Shown here one piece after another: positions 42,822 to 50,392 of a DNA stretch of 64,000 nucleotides; within the stretch, counting starts at the first letter, position 1; each line of letters opens with the position of its first letter. The DNA is from Actinomycetospora lemnae (lineage in GTDB: Bacteria > Actinomycetota > Actinomycetes > Mycobacteriales > Pseudonocardiaceae), in assembly GCF_028737315.1 (NCBI RefSeq), contig NZ_JAQZAO010000001.1, forward strand, positions 248,001 through 312,000, written 5' to 3'. A program made the translations under genes and the position numbers. A model generated the notes under the pieces. That model saw nothing but the letters and a program-made list of their open reading frames with translations. It did not search any database and had not been told where the DNA came from.

Positions 42822-43589
42822 TCAGCCCGTCGGGCCGAACCGCTCCACGCGGATCGTCCCGGCGGGCTGGCCGGCGTCGACGAGCAGCGTCTCCATCGCG
42901 CCGGTGAAGCGCGCCGAGCCGCAGAGGTACACCGTGGCCTCCGGGTCGACGAGCGCGGCGACCGCGGACATGTCCAGGCGCCCGGCGTGCGGCTCGCCCG
43001 GCGACCGGGTCAGCGCGATGTGGGCGCCGGCGGCCTCGAGCTCGTCGGCGTAGGGCAGGCGGTCGCGGGTCGTCGCGCTGACGGCCAGGCGCAGCCGCTC
43101 CGTGCGGCCGACGTCGTGCGCGTGCCGCAGCATCCCGACCAGCGGGGCGACGCCGCTGCCGCCGCCGATCCCGATCGCCCGCGTGTACCCGCTCCAGACG
43201 AACCAGCGCCCGATGGGCCCGCGGACCTCGAGGTCGTCGCCGGGCTCGACGACGTCGGCGAGGTAGGTCGACACCTCGCCGTCGTCGATGCGCTCGACGA
43301 AGAGCTCCACGAGGTCGTCGGCGGGCGCGGAGGCCACCGAGTAGGAGCGCTGCGCGGTGTACCCGTCGGGCGCGCGCAGGCGCACGACGTAGTGCTGACC
43401 GGGGTGGTGCTGGACGCGCTCGGGCACCGCGAGGCGCAGCACGACCGCGTCGACCGCCGGGTGCGCGACCTCGACGACCCGCGCGTCGCGCCACTTCGCC
43501 GCGGCCCGCCGGTCGTTCGGGCCGCCGGGGCGGTCGTCGGGGACCCCGATGTCGTCCGGCTCGTCAGTCCCCGTCGAAGCGCTGCTCAC
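42822..43589 (-). CDS. FAD/NAD(P)-binding oxidoreductase (ferredoxin-reductase fold)
   Basis: 255 residues of the ferredoxin-NADP reductase family. The FAD motif is RSYSVASAPADDLVELFVERIDDGEVSTYL, with the NAD(P) motif GIGGGSGVAPLVGMLRHAHD. The C-terminal VYLCGSARFTGAMETLLVDAGQPAGTIRVERFG is typical. It carries no own [2Fe-2S] cluster. It overlaps the sulfite-oxidase-like gene by 26 bp and surely forms an operon with it, so it is likely the electron partner of that Mo enzyme. Start GTG/ATG alternatives exist near 43589. Confidence 0.92.
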   Translation of the reverse strand: MSSASTGTDEPDDIGVPDDRPGGPNDRRAAAKWRDARVVEVAHPAVDAVVLRLAVPERVQHHPGQHYVVRLRAPDGYTAQRSYSVASAPADDLVELFVERIDDGEVSTYLADVVEPGDDLEVRGPIGRWFVWSGYTRAIGIGGGSGVAPLVGMLRHAHDVGRTERLRLAVSATTRDRLPYADELEAAGAHIALTRSPGEPHAGRLDMSAVAALVDPEATVYLCGSARFTGAMETLLVDAGQPAGTIRVERFGPTG

Positions 43590-44175
43590 GCCAGGGGTCG
43601 CCTCGCTCGTGATAGCCGTTCACCTCCCAGAAGCCGGGCTCGTCGTGGTCGAGCAGGGTGATCCTCTCGATCCACTTCGCGGACTTCCAGAAGTAGAGGT
43701 GCGGCACGAGCATCCGCACCGGCCCGCCGTGCTCGCGGGTCAGCGGCTTGCCCTCGTGCTCCCACACCAGCCACGCCTTGCCGCCGCGCACGTCGTCGAG
43801 GGGCAGGTTGGTGGTGTAGCCCGTGGTCGAGCGCTCCACGATGTACTTCGCCTCGTCCTGGACGCCCACCGCGTCGAGCAGGGTGTCCAACGAGATGCCG
43901 GTGAAGTTCGTGTCGAGCTTCGACCACGTGGTGACGCAGTGGATGTCGCCGGCGTAGACCGACGGCGGCAGCAGCCGCAGCTCGCGCAGCGTCCAGGTGG
44001 TCGGGGTGTCGACGAGCCCGTCGACGGTGACGGTCCACGTGTCGGCGTCCACCCGCGGCGTCGCCTCGGCCGTCAGCACCGGCCACCCGGCCCCGACGTC
44101 GTACTGCCCGGGCGGCAGCCGCGGGTCGCGCTCCCGCCGGCGTCCGAGGAACCCGCGCGTGGTCGCCACGATCAT
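43564..44175 (-). CDS. Sulfite-oxidase-like molybdopterin protein (MsrP/YedY-like, no Tat signal)
   Basis: 203 residues: a single molybdopterin domain of the sulfite oxidase fold. The Mo-ligating Cys80 lies in AGDIHCVTTWSKLDTNFTG, and HGGPVRMLVPHLYFWKSAKWI is the C-terminal signature. No Tat leader is seen, unlike the periplasmic MsrP of proteobacteria, so it is cytoplasmic. It shares an operon with an FNR-type reductase (26-bp overlap), which suggests a reductase role, for example on S- or N-oxides. Confidence 0.9.
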   Translation of the reverse strand: MIVATTRGFLGRRRERDPRLPPGQYDVGAGWPVLTAEATPRVDADTWTVTVDGLVDTPTTWTLRELRLLPPSVYAGDIHCVTTWSKLDTNFTGISLDTLLDAVGVQDEAKYIVERSTTGYTTNLPLDDVRGGKAWLVWEHEGKPLTREHGGPVRMLVPHLYFWKSAKWIERITLLDHDEPGFWEVNGYHERGDPWREQRFDGD

Positions 44176-44373
44176 CACTCCGTCTCGGCCGCGTCCGTGT
44201 GACTCACCGTCGACAGTAGTGAACGACCGGTCCTCCTGGCGTCCCCCGGACGACGCGGTCCTGGAGGACCCCGGTGACGCTGCGGGGATCGACGGCCGCC
44301 CGAGGTCGCGCGACGATGGACGGTGGCGTCGACCCCACGGCGTGGCCCGGCCGCCGTGCGGAGAGGACCCACC

Positions 44374-44784
44374 ATGCGCTCCATCGAGACCGTGACCCTG
44401 GACGACGCCCGCCGCGTCATCGCCGCCGGCGAGGAGGAAGCGGCGCGGCAGGGCCAGCCGATGAACATCGCCGTCGTCGACGCGGGCGGCGTCCTCGTCG
44501 CGCACATCCGTCAGGACGGGGCGTGGATCGGCAGCGTGGACGTGGCCATCAACAAGGCGTTCAGCGCGCGGGCGTTCGACGTCTCCACCCAGGGCCTCGC
44601 CGACAACGCCCAGCCCGGCGGACAGTTCTACGGCATCCAGGACTCGAACCACGGCCGCATCATGATCTTCGCGGGCGGCGTGCCGCTGATGTCCGGGGAG
44701 GCCGTGGTGGGCGCCGTCGGTGTCAGCGGCGGGACCGGCGAGCAGGACCAGGCCGTCGCCACCGCGGCGGCCGCCGCCCTCTGA
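44374..44784 (+). CDS. GlcG/HbpS-like protein
   Basis: 136 residues of the GlcG/HbpS fold: LDDARRVIAAGEEEAARQGQPMNIAVVDAGGVLVAHIRQDGAWIGSVDVAINKAFSARAFDVSTQGL..., with QFYGIQDSNHGRIMIFAGGVPLM and GAVGVSGGTGEQDQAVA. Members bind haem or small molecules; the group also sits in glycolate and diol catabolism. GAGAGGAC precedes the ATG. It is divergent from the Mo-protein operon and precedes a luciferase-like monooxygenase. Confidence 0.9.
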   Translation: MRSIETVTLDDARRVIAAGEEEAARQGQPMNIAVVDAGGVLVAHIRQDGAWIGSVDVAINKAFSARAFDVSTQGLADNAQPGGQFYGIQDSNHGRIMIFAGGVPLMSGEAVVGAVGVSGGTGEQDQAVATAAAAAL

Positions 44785-44856
44785 GCCGTCGGGGGAACAC
44801 CCCCGGGCCGAGGGTCGTTGCCCCGATCACCGGACCCCGCCGGAGGGAGAGCTGCC

Positions 44857-45903
44857 GTGCCCACGCCCGACGTCCCGCTCGAGAAGCTGGGCTTCCTCAC
44901 CCTCGGACTCTTCGACGGCGACGACCCCGGTCCCGGCATGGAGTCCACGCTGGCGGTCATCGAGCTGGGCGAGCAGCTCGGCTTCGACAGCGCCTACCTG
45001 CGCCACCGCCACTTCCAGACCGGCATCTCCTCCCCGATCGCGATCATGGCGGCCGCGTCGCAGCGCACCTCGCGCATCGCGATGGGCACCGCGGTCACGC
45101 CGCTGGGCTGGGAGAACCCGCTGCGCATGGCCGAGGACCTCGCCACCGTCGACATCCTGTCGGGCGGGCGCCTCGAGCCCGGCTTCTCCGTGGGCCCGCC
45201 GATCCACTGGGAGGACGTCAAGGACGCCCTCTACCCCGACACCGCTGACCGCGAGGACCTCACCTACGAGCGCGTCGCCCGCCTGCTGCGGATGGTGCGC
45301 GGCGAGCCGGTGAGCACGTTCTCCGGCACCGCGGGGTTCGAGGAGTTCTCCGCGCGGGTCGAGCCGCACTCCCCCGGGCTCGCCGACCGCATCTGGTACG
45401 GCGCGGGCAGCAAGCGCTCGACGCAGTGGGCCGCCGAGCAGGGCCTCAACCTGCTGACCAGCAACATCATCAAGCCCGAGCAGAGCGACCTCGAGACCGA
45501 CGGCAGGTGGGACTTCGCCGCGATCCAGCAGCGCCAGATCGCCCTGTTCAAGGCGCACCACCCCGACGGCGAGGCGGCGCGCGTGTCGCAGGGGCTCGTC
45601 GTCATCCCCACCGACTCGGCGACGCCCGAGCAGCGCGCGAAGTACGAGGCGTACGTCGAGAAGCGCACGCCGCGCACCGCCGCGCCGATGGGCCCGCCCG
45701 GGCCGGGGCTGCTCGCCGCACCCGACGTGCTGGGCACCTCGGACGAGGTCGCCGAGAAGCTCTACGCCGACGCCGCGTTCCGGGAGGTCCGCGAGGTCGT
45801 GTTCGCGCTGCCGTTCACGTTCGAGCACGAGGACTACGTCCAGATCCTCACCGACATGGCGACGAAGCTGGGGCCGGCGCTGGGCTGGAAGGCCGCGGCC
45901 TAG
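44857..45903 (+). CDS. Luciferase-like flavin-dependent monooxygenase (limonene monooxygenase-like)
   Basis: 348-residue TIM-barrel FMN/F420-type oxidoreductase of the luciferase-like superfamily. Recognisable segments are LEKLGFLTLGLFDGDDPG, GFDSAYLRHRHFQTGISSPIAIMAAASQRTSRIAMGTAVTPLGWENPLRMAEDLATVDILSGGRLEPGFSVG and, towards the end, LGTSDEVAEKLYAD. The HRHFQ region distinguishes it from the CE1758 group. It likely oxygenates a terpenoid-type or other aliphatic ring. A GGAGGGAG ribosome-binding site stands before the GTG. Its stop (TAG) overlaps the start of the CoA ligase. Confidence 0.9.
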   Translation: MPTPDVPLEKLGFLTLGLFDGDDPGPGMESTLAVIELGEQLGFDSAYLRHRHFQTGISSPIAIMAAASQRTSRIAMGTAVTPLGWENPLRMAEDLATVDILSGGRLEPGFSVGPPIHWEDVKDALYPDTADREDLTYERVARLLRMVRGEPVSTFSGTAGFEEFSARVEPHSPGLADRIWYGAGSKRSTQWAAEQGLNLLTSNIIKPEQSDLETDGRWDFAAIQQRQIALFKAHHPDGEAARVSQGLVVIPTDSATPEQRAKYEAYVEKRTPRTAAPMGPPGPGLLAAPDVLGTSDEVAEKLYADAAFREVREVVFALPFTFEHEDYVQILTDMATKLGPALGWKAAA

Positions 45904-47591
45904 TGGCCGACCACGCCGACGAGGTCGGGCTCGGCCCGGTCCTCGCGGAGCTCACCGCGCCCGGCGGGGAGTTCGCGATGGTGTCGACGACCGTCGACGG
46001 CGTCGCGATGCGGGTCCACGAGCGCGGTCCCCACACGCTGCGCGAGCTGTACCTGTCCTCGCCCGCGCCGGACGACCGCGTCGCGACGGTCTACGGCCAC
46101 GAGCGCACGAGCTACGCCGAGCACCGCCGCCTCGTCGCCGGGCTCGCGACGTGGCTGGTCGACGGGCAGGGACTGGCGCCCGGCGACCGGGTCGCCGTCG
46201 CGATGCGCAACGTACCCGAGTGGCCCGTGGCGTTCTGGGCGGCGATGGTCGCGGGCCTGGTGGTCGTGCCGCTCAACGCCTGGTGGACCGGCGACCAGCT
46301 CGCCGGCGCGATCTCGCACGCGCAGGCCCGGGTGGTGATCGCGGACCCCGAGCGCGTCGGGGCACTGCGCGATCACCACGACCTGCCGCCGGTCGTGCGG
46401 GTGCGGGGCGAGGGCCCGACGCCACCCGGGGTGCGGTCGTGGGACGACGTCCTGCGCCCGTCCGACGGCCCGCTGCCCGCCGTCGACGTGACCCCGGACG
46501 ACCCGGCCACGATCATCTACACCTCCGGCACCACGGGCGCGCCGAAAGGCGTCGTCGCCACCCACCGCAACCACGTCACCAACGCGCTCAACGTCGCGTG
46601 CCTGGGCCGTGCGAACCACCTGGCCGCGGCGCGGCGCGGCGAGCCGGTCCCCGCGCCCGCCCGGCCCGGGACGCTGCTGGCCTACCCGATGTTCCACATC
46701 GCCGGGCTCAACGGGCTCTACGGCGCCGTGCTCTCGGGCGCCACGCTCGCGCTGCTGCACCACTGGGACCCCGACGAGGCCCTGCGCCTCATCGCGACCG
46801 AGCAGCTCACCAACGCCTCGGGCGTCCCGTCGGTCCTGCGCGACGTCGTCGAGCTCGCCGTCGAGCACCCGCAGGAGACAGCGTCCCTCACCCGCATCGC
46901 GATGGGTGGCGCGCCCATCCCGCCCTCGCTCGTGCGGCGCGTGGCCACCGAGCTCGCCGGACGCGCCTCGGCGGCCAACGGGTACGGCGCGACGGAGACG
47001 ACGTCGGCGGTGTGCGCCAACACCGGCGCCGACTACGCCGCGCACCCCGACAGCGTCGGACGTCCGGTGCCCGGCACCGAGCTGCGGGTCGTCGACCCGG
47101 CGACCGGCGACGAGGTGGGCGAGGGCACCGTCGGCGAGCTGTGCTTCCGCGGCCCACAGATCATGCGCGGCTACTGGCGCAACCCCGAGGCCACCGCCGC
47201 GGTGCTGCGCGACGGGTGGCTGCACAGCGGCGACCTCGGCCTGGTCCGCGACGGGTGGGTGTACGTCGTCGACCGCGCCAAGGACGTCGTCGTGCGCGGC
47301 GGGGAGAACGTGTTCTGCGGGGAGGTCGAGGCCGCACTGCTCGCGCAGCCGGGCGTCCTCGAGGCCGCGGTGGTCGGCGTCCCGCACCCGCGTCTCGGCG
47401 AGGACGTGGCCGCCGTGCTCGTCGCCGAACCGGGCGCCGCGCCCGACACGCCGGCGCTGCAGGACGCGCTGGCCGCGGTGCTGCCCGGGTTCGCCGTGCC
47501 GGGCACGGTGATCTGGCGCGGCGAGCCGCTGCCCCGCACCGCGACCGGGAAGATCCTCAAGGACACGCTGCGCCGCGAGCTGGCCGGCTGA
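45903..47591 (+). CDS. AMP-dependent acyl-CoA synthetase
   Basis: 562 residues. The ATP-binding motif is IIYTSGTTGAPKGVVATHRN, the substrate-binding segment YPMFHIAGLNGLYGAVLSGATL, then NGYGATETTSAVC, and the hinge with DRAKDVVVRGGENVFCGEVEAALL. The lysine near the C-terminus (RTATGKILKDTL) is the catalytic residue. The start is coupled to the upstream flavin monooxygenase, so it probably activates the acid product of that enzyme for beta-oxidation. Confidence 0.94.
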   Translation: MADHADEVGLGPVLAELTAPGGEFAMVSTTVDGVAMRVHERGPHTLRELYLSSPAPDDRVATVYGHERTSYAEHRRLVAGLATWLVDGQGLAPGDRVAVAMRNVPEWPVAFWAAMVAGLVVVPLNAWWTGDQLAGAISHAQARVVIADPERVGALRDHHDLPPVVRVRGEGPTPPGVRSWDDVLRPSDGPLPAVDVTPDDPATIIYTSGTTGAPKGVVATHRNHVTNALNVACLGRANHLAAARRGEPVPAPARPGTLLAYPMFHIAGLNGLYGAVLSGATLALLHHWDPDEALRLIATEQLTNASGVPSVLRDVVELAVEHPQETASLTRIAMGGAPIPPSLVRRVATELAGRASAANGYGATETTSAVCANTGADYAAHPDSVGRPVPGTELRVVDPATGDEVGEGTVGELCFRGPQIMRGYWRNPEATAAVLRDGWLHSGDLGLVRDGWVYVVDRAKDVVVRGGENVFCGEVEAALLAQPGVLEAAVVGVPHPRLGEDVAAVLVAEPGAAPDTPALQDALAAVLPGFAVPGTVIWRGEPLPRTATGKILKDTLRRELAG

Positions 47592-48407
47592 TCACACGAG
47601 CGGCCGTCCGAGCGCGCGGCGCACGCGCAGGTCGGTGAGCGCCGTCGAGTACGGCGCCCGGCGCAGCGGCGCCGGGAGCCGGTGCACCACCGCGCCGAGC
47701 CGGCGCATCCGGGCCTCGAACCGCGCCTGGTCCGCGTCCGACCACGCGAGACCCAGCAGCGAGCGGAACGGCTCGTGCAGGAAGCCGGTGGTGAGGAACG
47801 TCCGCGACGGCTCGGTCGCCCGGCGCACCGGTGCGGGCAGGAAGTCGCCCCGCAGCAGCCGGTGGAGGTGCGCCCGCACCGCGTCGTCGATGCGGACGTG
47901 GCGCAGGCCGTCGTCCCACGCACCGTCGAACGCGTCCCGGTCGGCCGGCCACTGCTCGGGCCGCATCTGCAGCGTCGTCCCGAGCGTCGCGCACTGCCGG
48001 TACACCGGGTCCGGCAGCCGCATCCCGGGGGCGCCGGCGAGCAGGCCCCAGGTGTCCTCGAACGCCCGGTAGAGGCAGAGCGCCACCCAGCGCTGCAGGT
48101 CCGGGTCGAACGCGTCGTAGTCGACGGGGCTCTGCGCCGTCGCGTGCACGTGCGCGTGCGACCGGCCGACCGCCCGCCGGTAGTCCGCGCGCTCCTCGTC
48201 GGTGCCGAGCAGGGCGACGGCGAGGTAGGCGGTGGTCGTCCGGAAGCGGTGCAGGGGGTGGAGCAGGACGTTGCCGGAGTCGACCCGGCTCTCGGCGACC
48301 CCGTGACCGACCCCCGGCCACGAGAGCTCCATGACCACGTTGGCGGTCGCCGAGAGCACGACGGGCCCGAGCACGAGGTCCGCCGCGCCGCGCGGCGGCG
48401 GGATCAC
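47592..48407 (-). CDS. MpaB/DUF2236 family protein (latex-clearing-like haem oxygenase)
   Basis: 271 residues of the DUF2236 family (oxygenase MpaB, latex-clearing protein relatives). Features are ANVVMELSWPGVGHGVAESRVDSGNVLLHPLHRFRTTTAYL and ADYRRAVGRSHAHVHATAQSPVDYDAFDP, with the His residues that ligate haem in relatives. The start GTG overlaps the stop of the acyl-CoA dehydrogenase by 4 bp, so it is co-expressed with it. It converges directly on the CoA ligase (TGA next to TCA). Its substrate is unknown. Confidence 0.85.
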   Translation of the reverse strand: MIPPPRGAADLVLGPVVLSATANVVMELSWPGVGHGVAESRVDSGNVLLHPLHRFRTTTAYLAVALLGTDEERADYRRAVGRSHAHVHATAQSPVDYDAFDPDLQRWVALCLYRAFEDTWGLLAGAPGMRLPDPVYRQCATLGTTLQMRPEQWPADRDAFDGAWDDGLRHVRIDDAVRAHLHRLLRGDFLPAPVRRATEPSRTFLTTGFLHEPFRSLLGLAWSDADQARFEARMRRLGAVVHRLPAPLRRAPYSTALTDLRVRRALGRPLV

Positions 48408-49540
48408 AGCCCGAGCGTCTTGCCGATGATGTCGCGCTGGATCTCGCTCGTGCCGCCGTAGACCGTCGAGACCACGCTCTGGCGCAGCAGGCGCTCCATG
48501 CCGTACTCGGTGGCGTAGCCGTAGCCGCCCAGCATCTGCATGCCCTCGAGCGAGAGGTGCTTGGCGAGCTCGGTGGCCTTGAGCTTGGCCATCGACGCCT
48601 CGCGCGGGAACAGCGCGCCCGGGTTCTCGTCGATGGTGCGCGCGGTGTCGTGCACGAGCAGCTTGAGGGCCGCGAGCTCGGTGGCGTTGTCGGCGATGCG
48701 GTGGCGCAGCGCCTGGAAGGTGCCGATCGGCCGGCCGAACTGCTGGCGCTCCTTGACGTAGGCCAGCGTGTCGTCGAACGCGCGGCGCGCGAGGCCGAGC
48801 ATGAGCCCGGCGAGGATCATGCGCTCGAGGTTGAGCCCGGCCATGAGCTGGCGCCAGCCCTGCCCCTCGGTGCCGACGACGGCGTCGGCGGGCAGGTGGC
48901 AGTCGGTGAAGTAGAGGTCGTTCACCTCCTTGCCGCCCATCGTCTCGATGCCGTGGATCTCGAGGCCGTCCGCGTCGGTGGGGACCATGAACATCGTCAG
49001 GCCCTCGTGCTTGCCGCCCTCGGTGGAGGTGCGCGCGACGAGCAGGATGTGCTTCGAGATGTGGGCGTTCGAGCACCACGTCTTCTGGCCGTTGACCACC
49101 CAGCCGTTCTCGGACTTCTCGGCCTTGCAGGTCAGTCCACCGACGTCGGAGCCGGCGCCGGGCTCGGACATCGAGATGGCGAGCAGCTCGCCGTTGATCA
49201 CGTCGCCCAGCAGCTGCCGCTTCTGCTCCTCGGAGCCGCTGCGCTCGAGGGCGGCCGCGGTGATGATCGTCGTGCCGAAGCCGCCGATGGGGATCTGGTG
49301 GTACGAGGTCTCCTCGAGGAAGACGAGCAGGTCCGTCATCGACCCGCCGGAGCCGCCGTACTCCTCGGGCAGGGCGATGCCGAGCCAGCCCTGGTCGGCC
49401 ATCTTGCGGTAGATCGCCATCGAGTGCGGGCCCTCGGCGGTCAGCTCGTCGCGGCGCGCCTTGTCGGGCACCTCGCGACGGGCGAACTCGCCGATGGCGT
49501 TCGCGAGGTCCTGCTGCTCCTCGGTCAGGGTGACGGGCAT
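48404..49540 (-). CDS. Acyl-CoA dehydrogenase
   Basis: 378 residues; full-length flavoprotein. The N-terminal segment is GWLGIALPEEYGGSGGSMTDLLVFLEE; the FAD-binding segment is AISMSEPGAGSDVGGLTCKAEKSENGWVVNGQKTWCSNA; the C-terminal domain has RRAFDDTLAYVKERQQFGRPIG, GGYGYATEYGMERLLRQS and VYGGTSEIQRDIIGKTLGL, with the usual catalytic Glu region. GGAGG stands just upstream of the ATG at 49540. The GntR gene ends 17 bp upstream in the same direction, so they are one operon and GntR probably represses it. Confidence 0.94.
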   Translation of the reverse strand: MPVTLTEEQQDLANAIGEFARREVPDKARRDELTAEGPHSMAIYRKMADQGWLGIALPEEYGGSGGSMTDLLVFLEETSYHQIPIGGFGTTIITAAALERSGSEEQKRQLLGDVINGELLAISMSEPGAGSDVGGLTCKAEKSENGWVVNGQKTWCSNAHISKHILLVARTSTEGGKHEGLTMFMVPTDADGLEIHGIETMGGKEVNDLYFTDCHLPADAVVGTEGQGWRQLMAGLNLERMILAGLMLGLARRAFDDTLAYVKERQQFGRPIGTFQALRHRIADNATELAALKLLVHDTARTIDENPGALFPREASMAKLKATELAKHLSLEGMQMLGGYGYATEYGMERLLRQSVVSTVYGGTSEIQRDIIGKTLGL

Positions 49541-49556
49541 CGTCGGCCTCCTGTGG

Positions 49557-50297
49557 CTAGCTCTCGTCCCAGAGGCCGACGGCCTCGAGGTGGGCGAGGA
49601 GGAGGTCGCGCCCGTCGAGGACGTGGCCCTCCATCGCCGCCCGTGCGGTCTCGGCGTCGCCCGACGCGAGGGCGTCGAGCAGCGTGCGGTGCGCGGCGAC
49701 GGTGGCGGTGCGCCAGGCCGCGCGGCCGGTGTAGAAGCGGGGCGGCAGGTAGTGCGCGGCGCGCCCGACGAGCCACGCGAGCTTGCGCGCCCCGCCGGCG
49801 CGGTTGAGCGCGGCGTGGAAGCGGCCCTCGGCGAGGGCGAGGTCTTCCGGCAGACGGAGCGGAGCGGAGCTCGACCCGTCGACGCCGTCGACGCCGGGGT
49901 CGCCGGGGTCGCCGGTCTCGATGAGCGCGTCCACCTCGGCGGCCCGCGCTCGCAGCGTCGCCAGCCCCTCGGCGTCCAGCGACCCGGCAGCGCGGGCCGC
50001 GAGCTCGCCGGTGAGCTGGGCCTGGACCGCGAACAGGTCGACGACGTCGGCGCGGTCCAGCGGCGCCACGACGAACCCGCGGCGCGGCAGCGCCCGCACC
50101 ATGTCGTCGGCGCGCAGCGCCTGCAGCGCCTCACGCACGGGCGTCGGGCTGACGCCGAGCTCGACGGCGAGGCGGTCGGGCCGCAGGAACGTGCCCGGTC
50201 GCAGGACCCCCGAGAGGATCCGCTCGCGCAGCTGCAGCGCCACCTGCTCGGGCAGCGCGGGGGCGTCACCGAGCAGCGCCGCCCCGGTCCCGGTCAC
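49557..50297 (-). CDS. GntR family transcriptional regulator (FadR/FCD type)
   Basis: 246 residues. The winged-helix HTH is LPEQVALQLRERILSGVLRPGTFLRPDRLAVELGVSPTPVREALQALRADDMVRALPRRGFVVAPLD (about 15-85), followed by an FCD ligand-binding domain with conserved acidic/His residues (RFHAALNRAGG, HRTLLDALASGDAETARAAMEGHV). A linker IETGDPGDPGVDGVDGSSSA is encoded by short tandem repeats (49862-49920) and is absent from normal family members. It heads the GntR/dehydrogenase/MpaB operon. The ATCCTATGGGAT dyad 14-25 bp upstream of the start is its probable operator. Confidence 0.92.
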   Translation of the reverse strand: MTGTGAALLGDAPALPEQVALQLRERILSGVLRPGTFLRPDRLAVELGVSPTPVREALQALRADDMVRALPRRGFVVAPLDRADVVDLFAVQAQLTGELAARAAGSLDAEGLATLRARAAEVDALIETGDPGDPGVDGVDGSSSAPLRLPEDLALAEGRFHAALNRAGGARKLAWLVGRAAHYLPPRFYTGRAAWRTATVAAHRTLLDALASGDAETARAAMEGHVLDGRDLLLAHLEAVGLWDES

Positions 50298-50310
50298 GAT
50301 GCTGGACCAT

Positions 50311-50322
50311 ATCCTATGGGAT
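50311..50322. promoter_or_regulatory. Likely GntR operator
   Basis: ATCCTATGGGAT is a one-mismatch version of the palindrome ATCCTATAGGAT. It lies 14 bp upstream of the GTG start of the FCD-type GntR (50297) in a short AT-rich stretch, 71 bp from the MHS permease stop. From memory, sites of this form are common for FadR-family GntR proteins. It probably controls the GntR operon. Confidence 0.55.
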
Positions 50323-50392
50323 TTGGCGTGGACAGGGTCGGCGAGCGGGCAGGGGCCGAGACCGCCTCACCCGCGGGAGATCGCCGAGGGGG

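Noticed and set aside
44790-44805. Small hairpin CGGGGG-AACA-CCCCCG after the HbpS-like gene
   Set aside because: Only 6-bp arms in GC-rich DNA and no following T-run; could occur by chance, so it is not listed as a terminator.
47171-48321. Overlapping minus-strand frames around the CoA ligase/MpaB junction
   Set aside because: The MpaB frame with conserved motifs explains this region; the others lack family signals.
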